Source of the DNA: Pseudomonas sessilinigenes
GTDB taxonomy: Bacteria; Pseudomonadota; Gammaproteobacteria; Pseudomonadales; Pseudomonadaceae
DNA: 64,000 nt
Reading direction: 5' to 3'
Assembly (NCBI RefSeq): GCF_003850565.1
Contig: NZ_CP027706.1
Coordinates: 6,647,001-6,711,000 of the forward strand
Each line of letters opens with the position of its first letter. The first letter of the stretch is position 1. Positions 36,201 to 44,406 of the stretch are shown piece by piece. Under the pieces are notes generated by a model. That model was not told the origin of the DNA and did not search any database. It saw only the letters and a list, made by a program, of their open reading frames with translations. The translations under genes and the position numbers were made by a program.

Positions 36201-38190
36201 AGACCTGAACATCCGCGGCAGCGGCGCCGGTGGCAGCAGCACCGTCACCAGCAGCACCGAGAAAGCCCAGGTGGGCAGCTATGCCGGCAGCCAGGGCGTG
36301 GAAATCAAGCTCACCGGCGACGCCAGCTTCGAGGGCAGCCAGTTCAATGGCGGCCAGGGCGACGTGAAGATCAAGGCCGGCGGCGAACTGGCGTTGAACC
36401 AGGCCACTGACAAGCAGGACAGCAGCAACTCCAGCCTGCGGGGCGATGCCTCGCTGAGCCTGGGCACCCTGCCCGGCAGCAGCGGCACCAACCTCAACGT
36501 CGGCGCCGGGCTCCAGCTGGACCACAAGCGCCTGGACCAACAGGACAGCCAGGCGCAGGTCGCCAGCATCCAGGGCCAGGGCAAGGTGCAGCTCGAAAGT
36601 GGCGGCAACCTGACCCTGCAAGGTACCCAGATCGGCAACGCCGCGCGCCCCACCGGGGATATCAGCCTCAATGCCGGTGGCAAGCTCGACCTGCAAGCCG
36701 CGACCAATACCCACGCCAGCCAGGGCAGCAACCTGGGCGGTGGCCTCACCGCCGGTGGTGGCAAGTCCAGCAGCGAGCAGAGCAGCGGCAAGAACGCCAA
36801 TCTGAGCGCCAACTTCAACATCGGCCGGGTCTCCGAGCAGGACCAGGACCAGCGTGGCGGCCAGCTCTACAGCCAGGGCCAGGTCACGCTCGCCAGCGGC
36901 GCCAGCGGTGATGCTGCGATCCACCTGCAAGGCACCCGGGTCGATGCCGGCAAGGTGGTGCTCGATGCCGCCCAGGGCGGTATCTACCAGGAGTCGGCGC
37001 AGGCAACCCAGGTCCATAACAACTGGGGCCTGACCCTGGGCGCCGGGGCCAACCTGAGCCAGACCACCCCGACCGACGCCGAGCAGGGCTCGGCGAAGAA
37101 CGCCCACGGGATCAACGCCCGGGCCAAGATCGACGTCGACCGGCGCCAGAACAGTACCCAGCACGACAGCCTGATCAAGGCCGACCAGGTTGTGCTCGCC
37201 AGTGCCGGCAACGTGCAACTGGCCGGTGCGCACATCGACGCACAGCGGGTCGACGGAGCGATTGGCGGTGACTTGAGCATCGAAAGCCGCCAGGACCAGG
37301 TGCGTTCCACCCAGGTCAACATCGACGCCAAGCTGGACGCGGAGAAGAACCAGCCTGGCCTGGTGAGCAAGCTGGCCAAACCCGCCGGTCCGCTCAAGGA
37401 CGATCTGCAGGCCAAGGCCGAGAAGAGCTTCGGCAAGCACCGGGAAAAACTCGAGAACGCCGTCGACAAGGGCGTGGACAAGCTCGGCTCGGCCAAAGAC
37501 AGCCTGGTCAGCCAGGCCGACAACGCCAAGGAACGGCTGGGCGAGAAGCTCAGCCGCAGCGCCAGCTACGACGTCAACCCCGAGCCTCGTGGCGCCATCG
37601 GCAACAGCGTGGACAAGGCCAAGGGCTATCTCGCCGACAAGGCCGACGCGCTGGGCAATCGCTTCTCCAGCCTGAAGGACCGCTTCTGGCCCAAGACCAG
37701 CGACAGCTACTCGGTCAACGAGAAGACCACCACTGGCGCCAGCGTGGCCAACACCACGGAAAACGTGCTGTTCGGCGACAAGAGCGGCAACACCTCCTAC
37801 ACCCCGACCTTGAACCTGAACCTCAGTCACCAGGCCAAGGACAGCGTGCAGCAGGCCTCGGGCATCAGTGGCCGGCAGGGCGTCAATCTGTCGGTGAGCG
37901 GTGAAACCAAGCTGACCGGAGCACGCATCGGCGCCAGCGACGGACGTGTCGACCTCGGCGGCTCGCGAGTCACCAGCACCGCCCTGGCCGGCTCGGACTA
38001 CCGCGTCGACGTCGGGGTCAACCTGTCCAAGTCGCCAGTCAACCTGGCCCTGGGCAGTGGCAACGAACTGACCCGCAAGCAGGACGACGCCACCCAGAAG
38101 GACCAGGTGTTCAACCTGGGCCCGCTGCGTGTCGGCGGCCACAGTGACAGCCAACTGCTGCAGGCCGGTATCGACCAGAAAGCACCTTGA
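33229..38190 (+). CDS. exlA: Large TpsA exoprotein (filamentous-haemagglutinin type; ExlA/HlpA-like)
   Basis: A 1653-residue secreted protein. A signal peptide ends near residue 35 (LPLALA). The TPS secretion domain follows, with SHNQFLDYNV at ~69 and NPNGI at 146-150. Residues ~270-1350 are Gly/Ser/Asp-rich haemagglutinin beta-helix repeats, with one RGD at 1071-1073. Residues ~1370-1490 change to an Ala/Lys-rich, coiled-coil-like stretch (AVDKGVDKLGSAKDSLVSQA), and the last ~160 residues return to beta-rich sequence. There is no VENN-type CDI marker or small immunity gene downstream. Length and architecture fit ExlA (pore-forming exolysin) of P. aeruginosa PA7 and HlpA of P. putida. Toxin or adhesin role is not settled by sequence. 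Confidence 0.85.
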   Translation: MPDNTHRFHLSPQGTLRWTIASLLLVSHLPLALAGGITVVEGPGGVPILQDQGGVPIVNIVAPNSGGLSHNQFLDYNVGQQGVVLNNNSDVLHQAASQLAGQVAANPQFQGQAASVILNEVISRNASQLNGIQEIAGTAADFVLANPNGISVNGGSFLNTPNASLVVGRPELEDGKLQGLNTRDARGQLDIQGGGLRNDKGSINLIAPRIDSRGELKAQDQLNLTVGRNQLDAKGQVRQVDPAGHTQEQRIDASLFGAMRAGRINIVSTAEGAGVRVGAVQIDGHDGIKLSSAGDLDIRGQAVANSLDANRADLRSQGDIDLHGGRDLDLAATDVSGRNVKLDAGRNLTLSSIESRKLQEKRQQWDNSTIGITWETYDRTETSSDSRQHGNKVVAQHNAQLNSGADTRLQASSIEAGNSLSANSGGDLQLTAATETHTQRDQGQHRKHLWKETWDTASSDQRSITSQLKSGNQLQLDSKQKLRLEGAELHSKGDIQLAAKDVDITSASRHSSSSEQRYSGDLVGGGFFGKNADGDQGKTQNQGSKVNAEGKLIVQADNVRISGSQARGGTQASVISDDGSLTIDGVQDTSHSNSHNKDSKFFGIAKDESSQQNKASTTVGSQVRSDSNLKLQSAKDLIVSGSQVSAKGQLDASAKGSVKVTAAEDTQHTSSSSQQRGFDAYAKQTAPGSGQYRAGVRYQDQQRNDSSDSTRQQASSLSGTSLAVSAGEDVSIQGSKVAATAGDASLSGKNVELLAAHDKQDKHSDSTTTGGGFYYTGGLDRAGNGVEVAHNSSQDSSSKSTAQTSNIAASGNLTISAGNRLSTEGAQVKAGDKLQVSAGQIDNRAAHNSESSHHQENNWAVDVGANVEYKGVARPIEKAVQGVAQRKFHQPGVLDALEQPNIGLDVDVSHQNRQLDTSASTAVVSQLSGGQVQVKADGQLQDQGTQYRATDGAVKIDAGSLVASAAKDTHSSSEQAVDAKVGVRVYTNTGEDLNIRGSGAGGSSTVTSSTEKAQVGSYAGSQGVEIKLTGDASFEGSQFNGGQGDVKIKAGGELALNQATDKQDSSNSSLRGDASLSLGTLPGSSGTNLNVGAGLQLDHKRLDQQDSQAQVASIQGQGKVQLESGGNLTLQGTQIGNAARPTGDISLNAGGKLDLQAATNTHASQGSNLGGGLTAGGGKSSSEQSSGKNANLSANFNIGRVSEQDQDQRGGQLYSQGQVTLASGASGDAAIHLQGTRVDAGKVVLDAAQGGIYQESAQATQVHNNWGLTLGAGANLSQTTPTDAEQGSAKNAHGINARAKIDVDRRQNSTQHDSLIKADQVVLASAGNVQLAGAHIDAQRVDGAIGGDLSIESRQDQVRSTQVNIDAKLDAEKNQPGLVSKLAKPAGPLKDDLQAKAEKSFGKHREKLENAVDKGVDKLGSAKDSLVSQADNAKERLGEKLSRSASYDVNPEPRGAIGNSVDKAKGYLADKADALGNRFSSLKDRFWPKTSDSYSVNEKTTTGASVANTTENVLFGDKSGNTSYTPTLNLNLSHQAKDSVQQASGISGRQGVNLSVSGETKLTGARIGASDGRVDLGGSRVTSTALAGSDYRVDVGVNLSKSPVNLALGSGNELTRKQDDATQKDQVFNLGPLRVGGHSDSQLLQAGIDQKAP

Positions 38191-38196
38191 AGCATC

Positions 38197-38223
38197 GGCC
38201 GCCTCCTCCCGGGGGCGGCCTTT
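38197..38223 (+). terminator. Terminator after the TpsA gene
   Basis: GGCCGCC and GGCGGCC form a 7-bp GC stem with a 10-base loop, followed by TTT, starting 7 bases after the TpsA stop. Confidence 0.7.
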
Positions 38224-38393
38224 GCCCCTCGCCTCCCCGACAGGGGCTTCCTCTGCGTGCCACCTGACTGTAATACCTCCCCTTATTCGCTGTAGGACCG
38301 TTCTCGAATTCGCTCCACGGTCTTTTTCGCCACGCCTTCCCCAAGACAGCTGGGCTACTGTTCGAACTTTCCACTCATCGACAGGAGGTCCGT

Positions 38394-39020
38394 ATGCGCT
38401 CTGTACTCATCATTGACGACCACCCTGTCATACGCCTGGCCATCCGCTTTCTCCTGGAACACGAGGGGTATGCGGTCATCGGTGAAACCGACAACGGCGT
38501 CGATGCCCTGCAAATGGTCCGCGAGCACGAACCGGACCTGATCATCCTCGACATCTGCATTCCCAAGCTCGATGGCCTAGAGTTGCTCGAACGTTTTGGC
38601 AGCATGCCCCGGCCTGTGCGAACCCTGGTCCTGACCGCTCAGTCCGCCGCCTTGTTCGCCAATCGCTGCATGCGTGCCGGCGCCAGCGGCTTCGTCTGCA
38701 AGCAGCAAGACCTGAGCGAGCTGCTGAGCGCCATCAAGGCGATCCACAGCGGCTATAACTACTTTCCCAGCCAGGCCATGCAGGCCAGCCGCACTGCCCT
38801 TGGCGCTCCCCTGGAGATGGCACAGTTCAACTCCCTGAGCGACCGGGAATTGATGGTCATGCAGCTTTTCGCCATGGGACAAACCAACCAACAGATAGCC
38901 ACGGGGATGTTCTTGAGCAACAAGACCGTCAGCACCTACAAGAAGCGCATCATGCAGAAACTGGCCGCTGCCTCCATGAACACCCTGGTGAATATGGCCA
39001 AGCGCCACGAACTGATATGA
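38394..39020 (+). CDS. BvgA/EvgA-like LuxR-family response regulator
   Basis: A 208-residue response regulator. The receiver domain begins SVLIIDDHPVIRLAIRFLLE with acidic residues 8-9 and has the phospho-acceptor Asp53 in LIILDICIPKLDG; VLTAQ and FVCKQQ give the conserved Thr and Lys. A LuxR-type helix-turn-helix follows (SDRELMVMQLFAMGQTNQQIA, FLSNKTVSTYKKRIMQKL). The resemblance to Bordetella BvgA is close over its length, and also to P. aeruginosa RocA1. AGGAGG lies five bases before ATG. It precedes a hybrid kinase gene by 43 bases, forming a phosphorelay pair. Confidence 0.92.
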   Translation: MRSVLIIDDHPVIRLAIRFLLEHEGYAVIGETDNGVDALQMVREHEPDLIILDICIPKLDGLELLERFGSMPRPVRTLVLTAQSAALFANRCMRAGASGFVCKQQDLSELLSAIKAIHSGYNYFPSQAMQASRTALGAPLEMAQFNSLSDRELMVMQLFAMGQTNQQIATGMFLSNKTVSTYKKRIMQKLAAASMNTLVNMAKRHELI

Positions 39021-39063
39021 AATCTCCCTGCCTGCCACCCTGCCCTGTTGATGAACCACGGCA

Positions 39064-40743
39064 ATGATCGACTTCCTGCTGCAACACCCCGCACTGATTG
39101 CAATGACCACGTTGCTACTGGCGGCCTTGCTGGGCCAGGCCTGGTTGTATCGGCAACTGCGCCAAGGCACCCGATTGCTGCAGGCAACGTTGCGCACGAG
39201 CCAGGCCCTGCAAGCCGACAAGCAACAGGCCGAAGAGGCCAGCCGGATAAAAAGCCGCTTCCTGGGCAACATCGGTCATGAAATACGCACGCCGCTCAAT
39301 GCCCTCATCGGCTTGCTGGAGCTGATGCTGCAGCGCACCCAGGCCCAGGACCCGAACCGCTCCTCCATCGAGCTGGCGCTTGGGGCGGCCGGGGACCTGC
39401 GGGAGTTGCTGGCCGACCTGCTGGATGTAACCCGGATCGAATCCGGGCAAATGTCACTGGCCCCGGATTGGACTCGCCTGCGCGATTGCGTCGATTCGGT
39501 GATGAGCATCTTCCTGATCCTGGCTCGCCAGAAGCACCTGGAGCTGAACCTTGAGTACCAGGTCCCGGACCCCGAGCCCCTGGTCCTGATCGACGCCCTG
39601 CGCTTCAAGCAGGTGCTATCGAACCTGTTGAGCAACGCCATCAAGTTCACCCATCGGGGCGAGGTCCGGGTCAGGTTGCAGCTGGTGCCCGACAAGCACC
39701 CGGAACACTTCAGGCTGCGCCTGCAGGTGCTGGACACAGGCATCGGCATTGCCGAATCACAGCGCCAGCGTGTGCTGTTGCAGCCTTTCGCCCAATCCAA
39801 GCCTGACGGTCAGTCGGCCCGGGACAGCACCGGGCTCGGCCTGCCCATCAGCCATCACCTGTGCCAGAAGATGGGGGGCAGCCTGACCCTGCACGGGCGC
39901 AACGGCCCCGGTAGCGAAGCGCGTGTCAGGCTACCGCTGACCGGTCGCACGCTGCCTGTCCCGGCCAAGGAGGAAGCCGTACTGCCCTCCATCAGCCAGC
40001 CACTGGATATCCTGCTGGCGGACGATCACCCCGCGAGCCTGGTGCTGCTGCGTGGGCAGTTGGAATACCTCGGGCACCGGGTCACCAGTGCCGCGGACGG
40101 GTTGCAGGCCTACCAGCAGTGGAAATCCGGGGACTTCGACTTGCTGATCGTCGACTGCAACATGCCCGTGATGAACGGCTATGAACTGGCCGAGGCCATA
40201 CGCCAGGATGAAGCCCTGGAGCGGAGACCTGCGATCACCCTGATCGGCTATAGCGCCAGCAACGACCCGCAGACAGTCCAGCGTTGCCTGGATGCCGGCA
40301 TGCACGACTGCCTGTTCAAGCCCCTCAGCATCGGCGTGCTGAGCCATAAGCTGGCCATGCTCGATCCACAGCCCCGGGCAGACTGTTTCAAGATGGCGGC
40401 CTTGCGCACCCTGACCCGTGGCGAACCGCAATTTGCCCTGCGCCTGCTCAAGGAGTTGCTGCAGTGCTGTCATGACGACCGCCGCCTGCTGGTCCGGATC
40501 AGCCCCGACAATCTCCAGGAACTGCGCCCACTGGCCCACAAGATCAAGGGCTCGGCACTGATGGCCGGAGCCGACGCGTTACATGAATGTTGCGAAGCCC
40601 TCGAGCTGGCGTGCCTGGGAGGCGCTGGAGCCGAACTGATCGGCAACGCTGTGGATGAGCTGGACCTGGAGCTGGTGCGGTTCACCCAATCCCTGCATCG
40701 ACATCTTGAGCGTCATCGACAAGCGACTGCCGAATCGCCCTAA
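39064..40743 (+). CDS. Hybrid histidine kinase (HisKA-HATPase-REC-Hpt) with minimal sensor region
   Basis: A 559-residue hybrid kinase of BvgS/EvgS type lacking the usual sensor. One membrane helix covers residues ~8-28, a short coiled coil follows, and His72 in NIGHEIRTPLN is the first phospho-site. The ATPase domain shows LLSNAIKFT, LDTGIGI and GTGLGLPIS. A receiver has Asp364 in LLIVDCNMPVMNGYE. A C-terminal Hpt domain has His492 in LAHKIKGSALMAGA. BvgS and EvgS carry two periplasmic solute-binding-like domains and a PAS, absent here. It should phosphorylate the BvgA-like regulator upstream. Confidence 0.92.
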   Translation: MIDFLLQHPALIAMTTLLLAALLGQAWLYRQLRQGTRLLQATLRTSQALQADKQQAEEASRIKSRFLGNIGHEIRTPLNALIGLLELMLQRTQAQDPNRSSIELALGAAGDLRELLADLLDVTRIESGQMSLAPDWTRLRDCVDSVMSIFLILARQKHLELNLEYQVPDPEPLVLIDALRFKQVLSNLLSNAIKFTHRGEVRVRLQLVPDKHPEHFRLRLQVLDTGIGIAESQRQRVLLQPFAQSKPDGQSARDSTGLGLPISHHLCQKMGGSLTLHGRNGPGSEARVRLPLTGRTLPVPAKEEAVLPSISQPLDILLADDHPASLVLLRGQLEYLGHRVTSAADGLQAYQQWKSGDFDLLIVDCNMPVMNGYELAEAIRQDEALERRPAITLIGYSASNDPQTVQRCLDAGMHDCLFKPLSIGVLSHKLAMLDPQPRADCFKMAALRTLTRGEPQFALRLLKELLQCCHDDRRLLVRISPDNLQELRPLAHKIKGSALMAGADALHECCEALELACLGGAGAELIGNAVDELDLELVRFTQSLHRHLERHRQATAESP

Positions 40744-40970
40744 GCCATGGGCCTCACCACACCCGCCGCTCCCACCCGAGAGCCTGGCAAGCGCGACTAA
40801 AAAACGTCTCTTGCCAGACAAATATCAAAAAGCCACTATCCTCTCCCCCGCGCCCTCATCTGCGAATGAGTGAACGCCATCAACTTCCAAGCAAGATCGC
40901 AGCAGGAATGCCTGCCTTAACTATGCTTGGTTCCTGAGTCATGCCTGATGTGCCTTTGGAGAGAACTGGA

Positions 40971-43919
40971 ATGCCGAGCACGCCATTGCCCGCACAACGC
41001 CGTCTCCCCCTCCATATTCATATCAGTGCGATGTTCACCCTGTTGCTGCTCCTGACTGGAGTGGTGCTGGGCATCTACAACTATCAGGCCACCACAAGCA
41101 TCATTCTCGGCAGCAGCGAAAAACTGTTCCAACGCATAGAACAGGACGTACGCAGCGACCTGAAATCCACCTACGAACCCATCCGCCATGTGCTGAGCCT
41201 GTTGGCGACCAGGTCGGCGACCCAGGCACCGAACCTGGAGCAGCGGCTGGAGTTGCTCCAGCCATTCAGCCAGTCCCTGTTGGACAATTCCGACCTGGCA
41301 TCGCTGTACCTGGGGTACGCCAACGGTGACTTCTTCATGGTGCGGCCGTTGCGCAACAGCGAGATCAAGGACAAGCGCCAGGCTCCCGCCAACAGTGCCT
41401 ATGAGGTATGGAGCATCGAGCGCAACGCCAGTACTGGCCAGGTCAAGTCGCAATCGTTGTTCTATGACGCAAACCTGGTGCTGCTCGGGCGCCTGGATCA
41501 CCCCGACGAGCGCTACGATCCCCGGACCCGGGACTGGTTCGCTAATGCCCGAGGCAATGCCGACCAGATCACCACCCGGCCGTATGTCTTCTATTCCACG
41601 CTGAATGTCGGCACCACCCTGGCCCGCAGCAGCGGCAAGATGGCAGTGATCGCCGCCGACCTGACCCTGGAGCAACTGTCTTCGACCCTGGCCAAGCACC
41701 GCGTCACCGCCACCACCGAAGTGGCCTTGCTGGACGACCTGGGCAACGTCGTGGCCTATCCCGAGAGCCACAGATTGCTGGTGGAACAGCGCTCCGCCCG
41801 CCTGATCAAGGCCAGTGACCTGAACCCGGTGCTCAACGCCCTGTTTCAAGGCCAGACCGTGGACGGCCATCTGCAAGTCCAGGGTCGCAACTGGATAGTT
41901 GCCAGCAGCCATATCGCCGAAGGCGGACCCGGCGGCCTGCAACTGAACCTGCTGGTACCCGAGGACGAGTTGCTGGCCGATGCCTACCGCTTGCGCTGGC
42001 AAGGTGCGCTGATCACCCTGACGACCCTGTTGCTGTGCCTGCCCCTGGGCTGGCTGATATCACGCATCCTGGTCCGTCCGTTGCGTAACCTGGTGCAGGA
42101 AGCCGATGCTATCCGCAGCTTCGACTTCCACTACCCGGCATCACGCCGCTCTCCGGTCCTGGAAGTGGATCAACTGAGCGTGTCCATGACCCGAATGAAG
42201 AGCACCCTGGCCAGCTTCTTCGAGATCAACGCCAGCCTGTCCTCGCAAACCCGTTTCGATCCCCTGCTGCAACGAGTGCTGTTCGAGACGGTGAAGATCG
42301 CCCAGGCCCAGGCCGGGCTGATCTATCTCTGTGAAAGCAAGGGCACGCGCCTGGAACCCCATGGCCTGATCATCGACGGGCAACCCCAGGACCTCTCGCC
42401 CTTCGATATCGCCACCCAGGACCTGGCCGACCCGCATAACCCAGCCTGGCTGCAACAACTGGCGAACAACGACAACGTGGTCACCACCCTGGGCTTCGAG
42501 CAGGCCGGCAACCTGCAACGTATCCTGCTGGCCCTGGACAGCCCCAGCGCCCACCTGGTGGGCGTGCGCTTGCGCAACCGGCACAACGAGACGGTGGGCA
42601 TGCTACTGCTGTTCCTGGTAGACAGCGGCAGCGAGGCCGACATGGACAAGCTCGGCCCGGACCGCATCGCCTTCATCCAGGCGGTATCAGCCACCGCCGC
42701 ACTGTGTATCGAAAGCCAGCGCCTGCAGAACAAACAGAAGCAACTGCTGGACGCCTTCATCCAGTTGCTGGCCGGTGCCATCGACGCCAAGAGCCCCTAT
42801 ACCGGCGGCCATTGCCAGCGGGTGCCGGCGCTGATGCTGATGCTGGCCGAAGCTGCCGCTGCCAGCCAGGAGCCCGGATTCGCCGCCTACCAGCCCAGCG
42901 AGGACGACTGGGAGGCCTTGCATGTCGCGTCCTGGCTACACGACTGCGGCAAGGTAACCACCCCCGAGTACGTGGTGGACAAAGCCACCAAGCTGGAAAC
43001 CCTGAACGATCGTATCCATGAGATTCGCACCCGCTTCGAGGTGCTCAAGCGCGATGTCTGGATCGACTACTGGAAGGCACTGGCCCAGGGTGCCGATGAG
43101 GTGCCCCAGGCCAGCGAACGCGATGCACGCCTGCAACAACTGGACGAGGAATTCGCCTTCGTCGCCCGCTGCAACCTCGGTGCCGAGTTCATGGCCGAGG
43201 CCGACCAGCAGCGACTGCAACGCATCGCCCAACGGACCTGGAGCCGGACCCTGGACAACCGCCTGGGCGTGTCCTGGGCAGAAAGCCAGCGCCTGGAGCG
43301 CACGCCCGCCCCCGAACTGCCAGTGGATGAACCGCTGCTGGCCGACCGCCCCGACCACCTGCTGGAACGTGACAGCACGGAGATCCTCGCGGCGGACAAT
43401 CCCTGGGGCTTCAAGCTGCAGATGCCGCTCCACAAGTACAACCGTGGCGAGCTGTACAACCTGAGCATTCCCCGGGGCACCCTCACCGCCGAGGAGCGCT
43501 ATGTGATCAATCACCACATCGTGCAAACCATCATCATGCTCGAGCACCTGCCCTTCCCGAGCCACCTGCAGAACGTGGCGGAAATCGCCGGTGGCCATCA
43601 CGAGAAAATGGACGGCAGCGGTTATCCGCGACAGCTCAAGCGCGAGCAGATGAGCCTGCCGGCCCGCATGATGGCCATCGCCGACATCTTCGAAGCCCTG
43701 ACCGCCGCAGACCGACCCTACAAGAAGGGCAAGACCCTGAGCGAAGCGCTGGGCATCATGGCCATGATGTGCCGCGATGCCCATATCGATCCGCAACTGT
43801 TCCAGCTGTTCATCCAGCAGCGGATCTACCAGCAGTACGCCGAGCGCTTCCTGACGCCGCAGCAGATCGACCCGGTGGACCAGGCGGCCTTGCTGAGCAA
43901 GGCCGGACTAGGCCACTGA
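40971..43919 (+). CDS. Cache-HAMP-GAF-HD-GYP signalling protein
   Basis: A 982-residue inner-membrane protein that probably hydrolyses c-di-GMP in answer to a periplasmic ligand. Helix 1 (residues ~20-40), a double Cache domain (~45-340), helix 2 (~345-365), HAMP, and a GAF-like region (~420-590) precede the HD-GYP domain. The HD pair is His657-Asp658 in SWLHDCGK; GGHHEKMDGSGYP at 874-886 contains the GYP. Between them lies an insert of over 200 residues, longer than in standard HD-GYP domains. ATG 40971 is chosen for its GGAGAG site over ATG 40941, which has none. It lies 227 bases after the hybrid kinase. Confidence 0.9.
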   Translation: MPSTPLPAQRRLPLHIHISAMFTLLLLLTGVVLGIYNYQATTSIILGSSEKLFQRIEQDVRSDLKSTYEPIRHVLSLLATRSATQAPNLEQRLELLQPFSQSLLDNSDLASLYLGYANGDFFMVRPLRNSEIKDKRQAPANSAYEVWSIERNASTGQVKSQSLFYDANLVLLGRLDHPDERYDPRTRDWFANARGNADQITTRPYVFYSTLNVGTTLARSSGKMAVIAADLTLEQLSSTLAKHRVTATTEVALLDDLGNVVAYPESHRLLVEQRSARLIKASDLNPVLNALFQGQTVDGHLQVQGRNWIVASSHIAEGGPGGLQLNLLVPEDELLADAYRLRWQGALITLTTLLLCLPLGWLISRILVRPLRNLVQEADAIRSFDFHYPASRRSPVLEVDQLSVSMTRMKSTLASFFEINASLSSQTRFDPLLQRVLFETVKIAQAQAGLIYLCESKGTRLEPHGLIIDGQPQDLSPFDIATQDLADPHNPAWLQQLANNDNVVTTLGFEQAGNLQRILLALDSPSAHLVGVRLRNRHNETVGMLLLFLVDSGSEADMDKLGPDRIAFIQAVSATAALCIESQRLQNKQKQLLDAFIQLLAGAIDAKSPYTGGHCQRVPALMLMLAEAAAASQEPGFAAYQPSEDDWEALHVASWLHDCGKVTTPEYVVDKATKLETLNDRIHEIRTRFEVLKRDVWIDYWKALAQGADEVPQASERDARLQQLDEEFAFVARCNLGAEFMAEADQQRLQRIAQRTWSRTLDNRLGVSWAESQRLERTPAPELPVDEPLLADRPDHLLERDSTEILAADNPWGFKLQMPLHKYNRGELYNLSIPRGTLTAEERYVINHHIVQTIIMLEHLPFPSHLQNVAEIAGGHHEKMDGSGYPRQLKREQMSLPARMMAIADIFEALTAADRPYKKGKTLSEALGIMAMMCRDAHIDPQLFQLFIQQRIYQQYAERFLTPQQIDPVDQAALLSKAGLGH

Positions 43920-43923
43920 AGGC

Positions 43924-44406
43924 TCAGCAGTCGCTGGCGTCCAGGAAGATCTGCGCCAGGCGCTCGATGCCTGCCTGGTCTTCTGCCCCAAAGCGCGCCA
44001 GCTTCGGGCTGTCCAGGTCGAGCACACCGATCAGTCGGCCCTCCTTGACCAGCGGTACCACCAGTTCACTGTTGGACGCGCTGTCACAAGCGATATGCCC
44101 GGCAAACGCGTGCACATCTTCCACTCGCTGGGTTTGCAAGGTGGCCGCCGCGGTACCACACACACCGCGCCCGAAAGGAATGCGCACACAGGCGATCTGG
44201 CCCTGGAACGGGCCCAGTACCAGCTCCTGGTTGCGATTGAGGTAGAACCCGGCCCAGTTCAAGTCCTCGAGCTGGCTGAACAGGAATGCCGAGAATTGCG
44301 CCGCGTTGGCGATAAAGTCGCGCTCATCGGCCAGCAGCGCTTGCAACTGGGCACACAGCAACCCATAGCCGTCCAGGCCCTGTCCGGTCCCTTGTAAATC
44401 GATCAT
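43924..44406 (-). CDS. msrC: Free methionine-(R)-sulfoxide reductase (GAF protein)
   Basis: A 160-residue single GAF-domain enzyme that reduces free methionine-R-sulfoxide. Key Cys residues of the family are present in IACVRIPFGRGVCGTAA and in HIACDSASNSELVVPL, together with NWAGFYL and GVLDLDSP. The start overlaps the preceding ATPase gene by four bases (ATGA), so they are co-translated. It is convergent with the HD-GYP gene with only four bases between the stops and no terminator. Confidence 0.92.
   Translation of the reverse strand: MIDLQGTGQGLDGYGLLCAQLQALLADERDFIANAAQFSAFLFSQLEDLNWAGFYLNRNQELVLGPFQGQIACVRIPFGRGVCGTAAATLQTQRVEDVHAFAGHIACDSASNSELVVPLVKEGRLIGVLDLDSPKLARFGAEDQAGIERLAQIFLDASDC

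Noticed and set aside
34672..38154. A 1160-residue open frame on the minus strand inside the TpsA gene
   Set aside because: It is an antisense shadow of the repetitive, GC-rich TpsA coding sequence; it has no ribosome site, and its Ala/Val/Leu/Gly-rich composition reflects the complement of the TpsA codons.
33229..38190. Short recurring DNA motifs in the TpsA gene as a possible CRISPR or tandem array
   Set aside because: They encode degenerate haemagglutinin repeats in frame, with no constant repeat length or unique spacers.
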